Part shown: positions 37,239 to 50,700 of the stretch, piece after piece
How the letters are laid out: each line of letters opens with the position of its first letter
How positions within the stretch are numbered: the stretch's first letter is position 1
NCBI GenBank assembly: GCA_024449915.1
Contig: JAMZAV010000306.1
Coordinates: forward strand, 496,001 to 560,000
Source: Sweltsa coloradensis
Lineage: Eukaryota > Arthropoda > Insecta > Plecoptera > Chloroperlidae
Direction of reading: 5' to 3'
Length of the DNA stretch: 64,000 nt
Notes under the pieces: generated by a model
Database searches by the model: none
Told to the model about the DNA's origin: nothing
What the model saw: only the letters and a program-made list of their open reading frames with translations
Translations under genes and position numbers: made by a program

Positions 37239-37405
37239 CCGTCCGCGGTGGCACATTAGGGCGCTTTGCTCTACGAGGACGTGGGTTCGAATCCCACATA
37301 AGGCATGTTTTTTTTGTAATCGCCCTTCATCGTCATATATCCCCACTTATCGTCTCGAATAGATTTAGATGCATTAATAGAGACGTGAAGGAATAAAAAT
37401 CACCA
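37239..37405 (+). repeat. tRNA-headed SINE, second family
   Basis: The head carries a B-box (GTGGGTTCGAATCCCAC) and an A-box-like GTGGCACATTAGGGCG. It is followed by a tail with TATCGTCTCGAATAG and AGACGTGAAGG, resembling the 5S-SINE tail. It lacks a proper tRNA fold, so it is not a tRNA gene. Confidence 0.6.
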
Positions 37406-37981
37406 TCGCTGTATTTTTTTCCGATGGTGTTGATCGTGAGAACGTAGCATCGAATAAAATATGTTTAATCTCACTCGTTTCTTCATTGACGCATCATTTA
37501 TCAGTTCATCATGACAATCATCACATAAATCATGTTGAACCTCACTCGTTTAGTTATTGAGGCAACATGCTCTCTGAATGTGTCTACCGCGTAGGCCTAC
37601 GTTATACAACAAGATGTGACAAAGTTCAATGATAACTGATAACAAAGCTTTGCACTCAGACCTAGATTACTCAGGTTTAGGTAATTCACATTTTATTAAT
37701 AAATTTTAATTGTCAATTATCCTTTTTGGATGAGCGAAGCGAAGACTTCAATTTCACTGACCCCCAAAAAATTTAGCTCGGGTGTTTTTTTTTTTGTTTT
37801 TTTTTTTGTTTGTTTTTCTGTCTGTTTGTTAACTCTCTACCAGGCAAACGGCATATCCGATCTTGATGAAAATTTGACAGGACCTTCGAAATCTCTGAAC
37901 TTAGAGGTGTATTGTTTTTGGGTACAATCGAAGAAATATTTCTCATGAATGTCGTACTTTTACGATTTTTTTCGATTTTTA

Positions 37982-38325
37982 GTGCGATATTTTCGTGACA
38001 TTTGGGCCAATTCTGACCAAACGGGTGGGGCTACAACGTTCATATTATACATGGACATTAAGGTTATGGTAATGTAGTACCCTTTGAAAGAAAAAGTTGA
38101 AAAAGTTAGCCAGAATCCATAGAAATAAAGCTTTTAATATAAGATTTTTAATTTTTTGTGCGATATTTTCGTGCCATTTGGGCCAATTCTGACCAAACGG
38201 GTGGGGCTACAACGTTCATATTATACATGGACATTAAGGTTTTAGTGATGTAGTACCTTTTGAAAGAAAAAGTTGAAAAAGTTAGCCAGAATCCATAGAA
38301 ATAAAGCTTTTAATATAAGTTTTTT
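37982..38325. repeat. Two tandem 177-bp units
   Basis: Unit one starts at 37,982 and unit two at 38,159 (GTGCGATATTTTCGTG). Both contain CCAAACGGGTGGGGCTACAA and GCCAGAATCCATAGAAATAA. They differ at a few positions only, indicating a recent duplication. Confidence 0.85.
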
Positions 38326-39630
38326 CGGTAAATAATACCAATTGACAGGTAACAAAGAAACTTGACAACAATCACCTTCAATGCGTATCAGGCAGCAAAA
38401 CAAAGCACTTGCATAAATAAAGATATCTCACGCAAACTAAACATTTTAAAAAGCTCATCCATCAACGCGGCGGGACTTGAGCGTTTTCCTAGTATTAGCA
38501 ATGCTAATGTTGGAATTAATTCTTTACGCAACACCTGCCATCATGCAAATATCAAACCCCATTTACATCTCACCCAAGTCACACCTTTGTTGTGGTTTAT
38601 TAACCTTACATTTCGGGAGAATGCTCCAAAGCTTAAAGCGAGCACTGGTCCTCCCTATAACGTTCTGAAATACCACATGGATTCCGTTCTCTGTCCTCAA
38701 GTAGCTTGTGACTGGGGAAATGTCCATCGCGTTCCCCGTTTGTGTCAAATTTACACTTTCACAAATCGATTTATCATTATAAATTGTGTTTGTGCAAAAT
38801 TACAGAGTCGACACGCAGAAAAAAGTGAGATGTTTAAAGTAAAGGTTGAAAAAGCCATAGAAATAATAACAAATGATTATCCTTGTCCTCCTAGAAATAG
38901 AAGGTTTAGTTTTAAAGCTACCTGCCTGAAACGTTGTGTTATCTGCAGGTCGATTCTGTAAGATATGCGTTAAATCTGATATTAGCGCCTTCACACGTGG
39001 TAGTGTAACGACCACATTTAACGCTGACCTTAGAGATTTGAGCTGATTTGAGTTTATACGTTCTGAGTATGCTCGTAGTTACGCGACGCAAAGTAAACCG
39101 TATAGGCTGTTTGCGCTTTGTTTTTTAAACAAATAGTGAAGTAATAACCAGTTTCAACGATAATAATGTATTCACGTATTTACATTGTCCAACATACCTG
39201 AAAAAGCTTCACAGATTTACCATTTCCTATACCCATCAAGGTTTAGAACCCTGGCGATGACATGCCTGACAACTGGACTCGAACCCATCGTGCTTCCTTC
39301 CAGCTTGGTTTCAAACTGACAGTTGCCCGGGTTCGAACCCAGCGTGTGGGCGAGCACGCGCGGGTAGTCACAGTCTGGCCACGCTTCGCGCATGCGTGGA
39401 TGTGAGTGATGCAATGTTGGCGATAACGAGCGCGTCACACACAGTGACTTGTAGAATGTGAGACATCACGCGCCGAATACTCGATTGATTTGCGTGGTTA
39501 TTAATGAGAGATATCCATGTGAGAATCACATAACCTTCTATCTATCTACACGTAACTAATGGCGTATTTGATTTGCATGCACTCAAGTGCGAATTCCAGT
39601 AGTGCAATTATGGCAATCGTCCAGTGCAAG
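38326..39630. other. Intergenic, one long but unsupported open frame
   Basis: An open stretch of about 200 codons (38,362-38,961, +) starts at TTG, has its first ATG far inside and matches no family I know. The rest shows no gene. Confidence 0.4.
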
Positions 39631-39638
39631 GCAATGTC

Positions 39639-40191
39639 CAGTGGCGTAGGAACTATTTTTTTAGTGGGGGGGTCACACTTAAATTTACTATCAGGTCGGG
39701 TGGGCAAACCGGGGCCTGGGGCGAACCCCCAGCCGCCGGAGGCTCTTTCGCCGTAGGCGAGATTTTTTTTAAAGGTGCCCTTAATAGGGGACCTAAAACA
39801 CGTTTTCAGGCGAATTTTAATTATGAATAAGGGTTACATTTTGAAGCCAATATTGCATTGAAGATTGATTACCTGACTGAAATCGGTCGACAGTCTGCTT
39901 GGGAGTGAAAACACTGCACACAAAATATAATGAATATTAGTCTAAAATCAGATGGCTAGTCTAGTCTCGCAAATCACGTCTCTTACGTACTGAATCTTTC
40001 TAAAAAATGTTAACAAAAACCTTCCTTTTTGTTTGCAAGTCCGACTGTAGTAAAAATCCTAAAAATCACCTAACAAGCTATTATAGGTAGCAAATGACAC
40101 CCATACCTGGCTTGACCCCCCCACTGGGGGGGGTCAAGCCAAGAAGTGGGGGGGAGTTTTCCCCCCATCCCCCCCCGTTCCTACGCCCCTG
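39639..40191. mobile_element. Non-autonomous hAT element with 8-bp target duplication
   Basis: The ends are CAGTGGCGTAGGAAC and, inverted, CAGGGGCGTAGGAAC (14 of 15 identical). The 8-bp sequence GCAATGTC flanks both sides (39,631-39,638 and 40,192-40,199), the length expected of hAT transposition. The interior has G/C runs and a small hairpin (GGCTTGACCCCCC... near 40,111-40,138). No transposase is visible. Confidence 0.88.
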
Positions 40192-40199
40192 GCAATGTC

Positions 40200-40461
40200 C
40201 ACTGTTCGCTCGAGCGCTAAGCGCGAGACTGATTCGGGAGGTCCCGGGTTCGAATACCGTCGAGACCGGCAATCCTGACTGAAGGATTTTGTACGTGGGT
40301 TTCCTCAGTCGTTGATTTGAATTCAAGAGATCGAGCCCTCGGACATCCCTTTACAGTTTTTCTATCCGCAACATATCTAGTTCACCTGAAGAGGGGCATA
40401 CATTGCACCCTGTAACAGACATAATTCTCTCGGTAAAACTTAGTAAACTGTAATGTAATGT
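40200..40461 (+). repeat. tRNA-derived SINE, copy 3
   Basis: Copy of the 12,271 family with B-box GGGTTCGAATACC. The tail has CACCTGAAGAGGGGCATACA and then a (TGTAA)n-like end. It directly abuts the hAT element on its left. Confidence 0.8.
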
Positions 40462-41551
40462 AACCATATACTCGTGACGTGATATTCGAGAGACAAGTCG
40501 CCTGTGGTTGGATCTGTCTAGCATGCGCCTGTGAGTGGTTTTCTTTCTCGATTCCCAACTCTACGTCATTCGTGTTATATCACAACACAGATATCGCTCA
40601 TTGCGGCGCAGTCACCACGCCGGATAACGCGTCATGAATGAAATCAGCCATATCAAGCGCAGGATATTCAAATAAGGGGCGTTCTAAAAACGCACATTCT
40701 GTGTTTGTTGTCTTTCCTCATACCAACCGTAAAATTGTACAAGTATATACAACATAAAATAAATCTTCATCTACTTTCCTTCCATCGCACTCGGCAAACG
40801 TTATAAACAGTAGAAGTAGGTAGGGTAGACGAACACTAGACGTCGAGATGCAAAGCCAGACAAAAATGATTGATTTCGTGATATTTTTTAATTATGTACA
40901 CATCGTTTTGAAAATAAGTTGCAAACCCAGCCACGCATAGTGGCATAAACCGTGAACCATTCTGTTTGGAGATGGCTAACATTGCATGCATCTCGATGCC
41001 TCTAAACAGAAAAAATGTATATATAAATTGTGTATTTATCTGGTTCCGGGAATCTTTTTAGTAACTCGTGAGAAAATAGTCGATCGACAGTGACAACAAC
41101 TAGTTGAATGAACCCCATGAATTTTTCCATTTACAAAGTTATGACTTTCAAAAGCCATGTAATTTGTAGTTTTGGTTAGTAAGTATAGGCACGTCCTAGT
41201 CTTTTTTTTTCTCGATTTGGTTGATCGGGAAACACTCCCGTAGGTGTAAATGTTATTAAATTACAATAACGTCCTAGTCTGTTGATCGGCCTCTTTTTAC
41301 ATATTTCGTCACATATTGATAAAAACAATATCACGTTGTTAGCTGCAATAATACCATGTATGGAATTGTTAGATGGATCGATATGATGAATGATTGTTCT
41401 CTAATTAAGTTCAAGGTGATTTTAATTTTAAAAACTACTTATAACGTGTTTTTCGTGTAATATATAATATTCAGATTATGTTTAGAATATTTCAAGGCTA
41501 GATGGAATAAAAATCCCTACTGGCCTAAATCTCGCCATGGTTGTCTTATTA

Positions 41552-41955
41552 GCCAGCGGTTTAGCCTGTTTAAGTTAAGCAGAATCGGTCGTAGTCATGG
41601 ATAGAGTGGGTGACCACTCTGTACTGAAACTCACGTATACTGCTGGTTAGAGCAGATGGAGGGTTCGAGAGCTAGTGTAACGGCTTCGTTCTCTACGACG
41701 TCTGCTCGGCAGTCCGGGTTAGTAGAGGAACCGATATGACTGTCAAAGTTGCACCGTCCTTTCGGATGGGACGTTAAGCCGTTGGTCCCCTTGGTACTTT
41801 TCGAAAGGAGTAGGCTACGTGCCAGTACCGGGTTTCCCCTCCTCCCTTCTGTTCATACTTCATCCTCATTTATCACCACTCATCGTCTCGATTAGCCAAA
41901 GTGCATAAATATGAGACGTTAAGCAATATCCAATCAATCAATCAATCAATCAATC
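41552..41955 (+). repeat. 5S rRNA-derived SINE, copy with head deletion
   Basis: Close match to the copy at 26,398, but about 35 bases of the 5S head before GTTAAGCAGAATCGG are missing. It ends in an expanded AATC tail. Confidence 0.85.
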
Positions 41956-42020
41956 ATGGTTGTCCTAAATTTCAATCTCTCTTTGCATGTGACATATTCA
42001 TCCATTGTAGTCAGTTCATC

Positions 42021-42453
42021 AGTGGAGTAAATTAACATATCTGAAATTAGAGCACAGAGTGAAATTAACATGATTGACTCTTTTACTAATTCGTGTGCGA
42101 GGATTTCAGCTTGGTGCCATCGATTTTCTAATTCCTCGTATACCCGAATTCATAAATGTGCCAATTTTCAAGTAAGTTTCACACTCTGCACTGATTTTGT
42201 CATTAAGTTAGACATATTCACTCCACTATACACAGTGGAGTAAATAAACATATCTGAAATTAGTGCACAGAGGGAAATAACCGTGAAAATTGACACATTT
42301 ACTAATTCGTGTGCGAGGATTTTAGCTTGGTGCCATCGATTTTCTAATTCCTCGTATACCCGAATTCATAAATGTGCCAATTTTCAAGTTAGTTTCTCAC
42401 TGTGCACTGCATGATTTTGTCATTAAGTTAGACATATTCACTCCACTATACAC
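42021..42453. repeat. Two tandem ~213-bp units with inverted ends
   Basis: Units start at 42,021 and 42,234 with AGTGGAGTAAAT and end with ATTCACTCCACT, so each unit is an imperfect inverted repeat at its ends. The shared core reads AATTCGTGTGCGAGGATT and TCCTCGTATACCCGAATTC. Confidence 0.8.
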
Positions 42454-43857
42454 GTTTAGTTTTATTCACCTTTCTCCATGGTCACGCTCTCTCAAGCCAC
42501 AACTTCTAGTCGTCTCGATTACCCCTCTATCTTTCTCTCACTTACCAGCCAGACTGATGAAGATCACAGTTGCCTCGTCACCGTCTCAAACACAACCTCA
42601 CACCTCGTATTTCACTTGATGACTATCCGTCTTGTCACCTTAAAACGTTTGTCACGGTCAGTTTTTATCTGTTATCAGTAGCTCGGGCGGGCGGCCCTAT
42701 CTATTGCCGCTAGAGATTACTGATAAGATAACAAAGCTTAGACTGTTTGAACTATACTGGTTGACGCATTCGCGGATATGGGAATAATAACTTCGTGTAC
42801 TTCATACGTGTATGACGAAGACACTCACTCAATTTAGCAATTACACCAGTAAAGAATAATTATTAAGTGTACTTTTCTTTAAACTTTTTTAAACTAATAC
42901 ATTATTGATTAATGGAAAAATATAAACAAGTGTATTGATGGTGAATAAAAATAGCACACCAACATTCACATAATTACTGAAATTGATTCATGCTCGATGC
43001 CTTGAGCTGAAAGACGTGTAATTATTAACTAATTATATTATTTTTATATAATAACAATATTTTTATCATAGATAATAGTAGCTTTTCTACTTTATTTCCG
43101 CAGTGCTGGCAATCAGCTAATATCTATGTAATAAACACATATTTATTACAAAAAAATTAAAAAAATAATTAATTACATGTCGCAACACACTCAAAACAAG
43201 GTGCATACCTCACATGTTTTCAAATAATTGTTAAATTGTCTCAAATTTCAAATTTACACACATAGGTATTACATTATTCAATTATCATTAGTACAATTCA
43301 AAGAACAACCTACTAAAATGAATATGCAAGTAATGCAGAATGCAGTCATAAAAGATAAGTTCAAGAGTGGCTACCGATAGAGGTAGCTCATTGGAAAGAG
43401 TAACTCTCATGAGGGAGGCTGCTCAGGTAAAATCCGCCACCGGCAATCCTTACTGCAAGTTATTGCGAATCCTCTCAAACTTCCATTTGGCAGCCCAACT
43501 ACTTTAACTATAGTAAGCCACCTAAGGTGGATGTCACTTAGCAGGAAAGATTTTTAATATTTTTTTCTTGAAGGGTGACTACAAAATAGTGACTAAAATG
43601 AGCTATACTCATTAAATAGACCTCAAAATACTCCCAATTTCAGGGAATCCCATATACCCACTTGCTTAAAAATGTGGGAAAGCGCCGACGTTGTTCGAAC
43701 TTAAAAACTCAAGTGAGATAACCATATCATATCGACCAAGCTGCAGCTGATAACGTGGTAACATTACAAGGTCGTGGACTTGGTGATATTGATGATGCGG
43801 GAGTTCGCACTGTCCATACCACTGATTGCTATATTTCCTATTAAAAATATATAATAT
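42454..43857. other. Intergenic AT-rich DNA with a SINE-like trace
   Basis: A degenerate tRNA-like head (ACCGATAGAGGTAGCTCATT) followed by CACCGGCAATCCTTACTGC lies at about 43,370-43,470. No gene is supported elsewhere. Confidence 0.45.
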
Positions 43858-44110
43858 ACCGACAGTGTTGGTGCTAAGCGCTCGACTCTGATTCGGGAGG
43901 TCCCGGGTTCAAATCCCGTCGAGACCGTCAATCCTGACTGAAGGGTTTTTTCCTTGGGTTTCCTCAGTCGTTAATGCGAATGCAAGGGATTGAGTCCTCT
44001 TAAATAGCCCTCGGACATCCCTTCACAATTTGTCCTATCCGCAATATACCTAATAGTGGGTCACACCGGTTAAATCTGTTGTGTATACCCTACAGCGGGC
44101 ATCCTACAAA
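43858..44110 (+). repeat. tRNA-derived SINE, copy 4
   Basis: Very close to the copy at 12,271, including the ACCGACAGTGTTGG start and the CAGCGGGCATCCTAC end, so a relatively young insertion. Confidence 0.88.
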
Positions 44111-44173
44111 AATGTATTTATTTATTAAAAATATCGATCTTTGGTTGTTTATTGGTTGCTCACTCGTCTATTG

Positions 44174-44292
44174 CGTCGGGGCCTACAGGGTTGGCTGGTC
44201 GCTTTGGTTTAATGTCCCCCACTGAAAATCAGTTATATGACTGAATTGGTATAGACTCAAGACGGATTTATTTATTTATTTATTTATTAATT
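44174..44292 (+). repeat. Short repeat with (ATTT)n tail, copy 1
   Basis: GCGTCGGGGCCTACAGGGTT and CCCACTGAAAATCAGTTATA are followed by a TTTA tail. The same module occurs at 53,474. Probably a SINE or LINE 3' end. Confidence 0.65.
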
Positions 44293-44366
44293 AATTTATT
44301 TTATGAACGAAAGAAAGTTCTGGAAGCTCTAGCATTCCGTTTTGGTCCGGGGTTGAATACGTCAAT

Positions 44367-44605
44367 ACCGACAGAGTTGTAACGCTTGACTCTGATTAGG
44401 GAGGTCCTGGGTTCGAATCCCGTCGTGTCCGGAAATCCTGACTGACGCTTTTTACGAGTTTTTCCTCGGTCGTCAATGCGAAGGTAAGGAACTGAGTCCT
44501 CTGTAACATCCCTCGGACATCCCTTCATAAAAATTGCCCTATCCGCAACACACCTGTAGTTCAACCGAAGAGGGGCATACATTGCACCCTATAACAGGTT
44601 CCCCT
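44367..44605 (+). repeat. tRNA-derived SINE, copy 5 (diverged)
   Basis: Head ACCGACAGAGTTG, B-box GGGTTCGAATCCC and body AATCCTGACTGACGC. More diverged than copies 1 and 4. Confidence 0.8.
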
Positions 44606-46175
44606 TGGGAAAAATTTAAAATTTTGTTTGTCAATTTTCATACTTTAGTTCATAACTTTGTTTAAGGGCACGTCAACCGATACATCAAAATGCTATAGTA
44701 TAGCTCTGACTGTCTTATGAAGCGATACTACAATACAATCTATAAGCTTACTCCAACCAATGCCGATTATTGTTATCGACACTATCCCTGCTCATATCTC
44801 TTTCATTTGCGGATCAGAGGTAGAAGAAAGATACACATTATTAACTATGAAAGGAATAATAAACGAAATTCGAGTAAATAGTGTAGATAACCTAGCATAG
44901 ATTTGAGTATGTTTGTCATTGTGTGTTGTTTAACAAGGGTTTATCAAATAAAATTATAAAAGTATATTTCATTCATAGGCTTATGCTATAATATAACAAT
45001 ATTTTGCATTTTTAATCAGAAAATAAATGGCTGTGAAGTCACATGTCTCATACTTTTGTATTGCATATTAAACCTTGCACGTCAGATTTCAAAGATGGTC
45101 CTTGGTGGTAGAATTAATTAGCGTTGTCAAGGTTGACTGCATAAAAGTTCACCTCAACCTATTTCTATACAAATAATTTTCAGACACAGTATGCAGAAAT
45201 GTGTTGTTAGTTTAGTTCAATTAAGACTAGTCACGGAGTTTAGCGCGGGAAAGTACACATGCCCATGTTTAAGATTGTTAGGAACGTTACTGAAGAACCG
45301 TTATATTGGTAACCACACTAGTAAAGAAATAGTCTTGAATGGTTTTCGCGCACGGCACAGACCACAGGGTAGGGCCTAACTGACAAGATCACTGATGGCT
45401 GGCAGGCACAGCGGCTGTGCCAGTTTTCTCGACGTGTTGAAGGGGTTTGACAGTGGCAGTACGACTCATCCCCATCCCATCTCTTGCACTTTTAGTTCTC
45501 AGACTTTCAAATCCTACTTATTCAATTCTTCCTTTGTGGGCGTATCTTCTACCCTTCTACGTAAACGTAATATATGCCTGTTACCAATGTTGTGGCTCTA
45601 TTCCACTTTGGGCAGTGCTAGGCTAATATTAATTTAGATATAACCTTTCTTACTCACTGAAGCAACCCCAAATATATAAAATAACTTTACATCAGTCACT
45701 TGGTAGTTATGATCACATATGAGAGTTTTATTTATGTTCACAAAAGTATACATGTACATAAATTAAAGTGCATTGCCAATCATCCTCGTTTATTGCTTTG
45801 ATTTCTTGAAATTGAGTGTCTTATAATATGAGATCCCGAGTTAAATCGTATTATCATTGAGTGTAGGCCTATTCTCAACGACTTCATTTCAATGTCTAAC
45901 ATAGATATATTTGGTTCAATGCGGAAGTTATTAAATGAATACATCGATCCTTAACAATAATCTAGAATGGTATGACTTCACATAAAAATACATAATTTAA
46001 TATAGAAATAGGATTGTGAATAATTTTAATTACATAATAAATAAACATAAAAATTTGTGGAATGGATATTAATTATCCTTCCTCCATGGCACAAAAACTT
46101 AACAATGAAATTACTCCTACAAATGTCACAATCTTGCACACATAGGCCTATTGCACCAGTATGGTGGGTTTATTA

Positions 46176-46241
<66 letters not shown>

Positions 46242-47729
46242 TAAGTAAACATTACATAATATATATCAGTTTAACAATATGAAGAGGATGCAGGAAGCGA
46301 ACCTGAAGTCCTTACACATTTGTGTCCTACATCCATCGTAAATGAAACTAAAATTAAAATAACAAAGATAGCATGGCTTTTGACGAAAATGATAAGATAA
46401 AAATTAATCAAAATACATTAAATTGATTTGAATTGATATCAGTCAAGTAATAAAACAAATTTATTCAACTGGTTAGATAGAAGTGAAATACAATGATTAT
46501 ATTGATATGAGTAATAAAATAAGAATAGTACTTAATGAAAAAAAGTTATTGATCTACATTCTTATTCATCTAGAACAAATTTCTAGTCAAAATGTCATAT
46601 TAATCCTTGTTCCTGGGAGCTTTTAATTATAATGTTCTCTCATTGGCTGACATTTCAATACCTTTTTCAGTATCACAAACATAGTCGCGATCACAATATC
46701 ATTCCTCCGTTTCATCAAATCAGTCTTTAGTGCACTGTAGGAATAAGTTGACAACTAGATGGGACTTTGTACAAATTTCGCGGTATACATGAACATCGCT
46801 ATTGTATTTACAGTTTTACACATTTACACACATAACAGTGAAACAATGTTGAATTTCCAGTACAAAGGTATTCAATAAACATTTGGGTACATTGTATGTA
46901 TCTCATAATATGGTAAATGGATGTATACAAAAGAAGACCGAAGTCAATACAGAATATGCATTTTACTCAGTAGGCCTTTATGTTGTGGTTAGGATGACTT
47001 GATCGATGAGTCAAATCTGTACAGATACCGAGTCTATTCCAACATTTAAAAAAATTATAACATACAATGCCTATACTTATTGCGTGACATAATAAAATAC
47101 AATACAATAATACAATGTAGTATAAGTAGAGTGCATAAAATAAAGATAATGGCTGCTATTGTTGTTATCTTTGGCACGGTCAATAACTAAATACACAGTA
47201 GAATTAAAACTTGCAGACATGTGAACTTGTGATACATACTTGGTACACTTCTATAATCTAATATACAAATTGACATAATTGGTTCACAATAAGTTGGATA
47301 TTCCCTACATTTTATCCTGTGAAACGTATCACCCTTCATTTTGTCAACGAGGCACACAAGTCTTGTCAAACATAATAAACACTTATGTTTGTTTATGTTA
47401 TTAGAATCCCTCAAAACTAGACACATGTAATCTGTCAACTTTAAAAACAGTTTATAATGTATTGACCCAATGTTTAATCGTGTGTGTATGCAGTAGACAC
47501 ATTAGGCAACACGGTACAAAATAAACCTGCGTGTGTGTTGAGTATTCTTTACCGACTATAGCTCGTATAAGTTCCGAGTAAGAATGCTTCCAAGATGGCT
47601 GCTGTACGAGACGAGATACGAGTGCGCATGGCGGCCATCTTGTCCTTGAGATTCAAGTGCGCCATCTTGTTGCAAGACACGTTGTAGTCACGACCACGGT
47701 CCGTGGTCAAGACTATTGAACAGCACTTA
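44606..47729. other. Intergenic, 3' side of ABCA gene B
   Basis: AT-rich DNA with an (ATT)n tract at 46,178-46,239. It should contain the 3' UTR of gene B close to 47,730, but no AATAAA on that strand is convincing. A candidate ATTAAA reads on the - strand near 47,470. No other gene is supported. Confidence 0.5.
46178..46239. repeat. (ATT)n microsatellite
   Basis: About 20 consecutive TTA/ATT triplets. Confidence 0.95.
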
Positions 47730-50700
47730 TCAGCATCCTGTTTCTTCCAGTTGTGATTTCGTGAAGGTCAAAAATACCTGGAAGTGAAAGGATTATTGAT
47801 TGATTGAACAAGCATGCTATATTTTTTCTTAATTTACAACCAGAGTAAACAATATTTAAAAATCGATTTGTATTAAATAATTTATTCTTAAAGCCACAAT
47901 GTATTTTTTGTCTAATATATTTGAAAATGCAATTTGCGAATTATTTTAGTCAAAATCAAAATGAGATAGAACTGCCTGAAAAATCTTTTAACTATGCTAA
48001 AATATTTAAATTGAAATCATTATTAAATGTTGTAAGTGCAAATAAATATTATAACAGGCTACATGGCCAATTCAATAAATTGTGTACACTTACTATAAAT
48101 TTCAAGAACACACACATAAACGTTTATTTCGGTTTCTTTCTTTCACAAAAAAATTATCTATGAAGAAACGAAAACACGTAAAAATTTACAAAAAAAAAAA
48201 TACCTGCTGTACTTTTGTAAAATAACAAACATTTTTCTTACTCAATTTTAATGGTGTAAAAATATATGTTGTTCAACAAAATGTTGTTATTGCTATCGGA
48301 CTAACCTGTTCAAGACTAGTTTGTCCCAGAGAATAATCCTCAATGCCCAGCTCCTTCTTGGCATTCTCCATCATGCCAAACATCCGAGCCCATGTCAATG
48401 TAGGGTTCTGGATGTAGTATGTCAGCAGGCCTTGGTATTCCTCCCGAAGAGTTGAGCCTGAAGTCAGATACGTTATTGATAAAGTTTAGATTCGTTTTCC
48501 TCACGACATTGCTTGTACTTGTACTAAATCAACAAACAGGCGTTAAAAGTATCGGTCTCGTGTATGTAGTCTCATAATCTGTCAAGGTTGTCCAGTCCAA
48601 CGCATGTTATAATATTTAGTTATACGAGAGATTCGTGAAGATGTATCTTGAATTCCCAAATATTCTTGAAGAGCAATGCGAGTTTTTATTCAAGTGCTCT
48701 TCAAATTGTTTTATCCAAGCTTTATTACACTATTTCGTGTGTACTAAGTGATTGACCCATATCCGTTACAAATAAAATTTCGAACAAGATCCAACCCACA
48801 ATCCACCCAAAGCAAATATTTCTCTAAAGTTATTGCTCTACAAAATAAAACTGGATGAATTTTGATGCTACCACAAAGTATAATATTGCATGTTTAATGT
48901 GTTCTTTTTAGTATTGACGTTTGCTTAAAAAATGTATAACTTCTTAAACATTTCAGACTGTGAAAAAAAAATTTATTATAGTTTCATTTTTGCATGTATA
49001 TCATTTAAAAATAATGAGTCTGTTGGCAAGTTGTTTATATCAGTTAGTTATATAAAACTAAATAATAAGGAATTTGATTATAAATCACAGTATTTTCAAA
49101 TGCATGTACCCATTGCGCCTTCAAGAGCCACAAGTCACAATGTATGAATAACATAAGCATATGTATGTCCCAATGTCCCAAATCGTTATAATAAGAAACA
49201 GATCTGTAAATTATTTTTGAATTTATTTCATTAATATCGATCATGACATGTGTGAAGTGTAGCATCTACCTGGGAATGCTTGGTCAACGTAATTTTTGAT
49301 GGGCTCCAAGTCTACCGCACCAAACTCGGCTTGTTCACCGGGTGGTCGAGTGACCTTGACGGTCATCGTGTATCCCTCAGCGAACTTGTTTTTGAGATGC
49401 TGCGTCGAGCCCAGACACTTGAATCTGCCATTCACCATGATGGCCGCACGAGTGCACAGGGCCTCACATTCCTCCATGCTGGGAATATAAAATACAAATC
49501 AAATATAGTACCGATACCGATAAACGGACAAAATGGATGCATTTGGGAACTTTTTTTACATTTGGCGCAAGCTAACAAATTATCACGCAAATATTAAATT
49601 TGTAAACTGGTAGCCAAGACTCACATACCCAAAGTATTGGGATCTGAAAAGGTCAAAGGCAATTTTTCCTCCTGCGTTTGCGCAATTCTTAACATTTTGG
49701 CCATATGACTGCAGCCAAGTTCTCAATTGCATCGTTATTATTATTATTTATCGTTTTACATTTAAAACAGAAAAAAATCACTTATTTCTGCGCGTAAAAA
49801 ACTGCACCCAGAACATTAAAATGATGTATGCACGTCTACATAGTGAGTGGATGCGAGTTTTCAACACACATAGTTATAAATTGTCTGGAAAAATTCCATT
49901 AATTTAACGAGAAACAACTTGAAACGTAGATTTAATGATAATCGAAAGAAAAATGTATTTATAGAACATGTTCTTACAAAAGTATCAATATCATTACCCT
50001 CACCTGTGGGACGTGAGAACGATGACCTTGCCGCTGTCCCTGACCCTACAGATGACATTCCACAGGTGTCTCTTGGCCATGGGATCCATTCCAGTGGTGG
50101 GTTCGTCCAGATAAACGACTGGGGGATCCCCCACCAGGGCCACCGCGGTGCTCAGCTTGCGCTTGTTGCCGCCACTGTACTCCTTCACCTGCAAGAGTAC
50201 CGTGACACCACTGGATTAATAATTATGCTGTCTCAATCCACTATTGATCACATATTCATGTTGTCTATGAGTGGCCGAATACTAAACGATTGACGCCTAA
50301 AAATGTCGGGTTGATTGATGATTGATTGATTGGTTGATACGGAAAGTACGTAGTGGTTCTGAATCAACCTTGCTGATCCTGCCGGTGTGTAGACTGGTGG
50401 ATCGTGGCCAGTCAGAGATCAACGTGTTTTGAATTGGTGTCTGCTGATTGGCCAAGATTCTCTTGCCAATACGTCAGCATCCGCAAGGTTGCTTCGGGTC
50501 AACTTCACCATAAATTAACCTTCCTTGTCTACTCGGGAGTCGTATCCGGCTCGTGTGTACTAGTCACAAAATAACTAACACGGCTGGTTACTGATTGTAC
50601 TAAATCTGCACTGTCCTAAAAACAAACTGTCCCAAACTGCTTAACCGACCGAAAATATATGTCAATAGCCTATTGTGGTCCTTCTTATAATGTTTTAGAT

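Noticed and set aside
38362..38961. Open frame of about 200 codons on the + strand
   Set aside because: It starts at TTG, the first in-frame ATG is far inside, there is no recognisable domain, and it follows a tandem repeat. Likely chance, though RNA data could change this.
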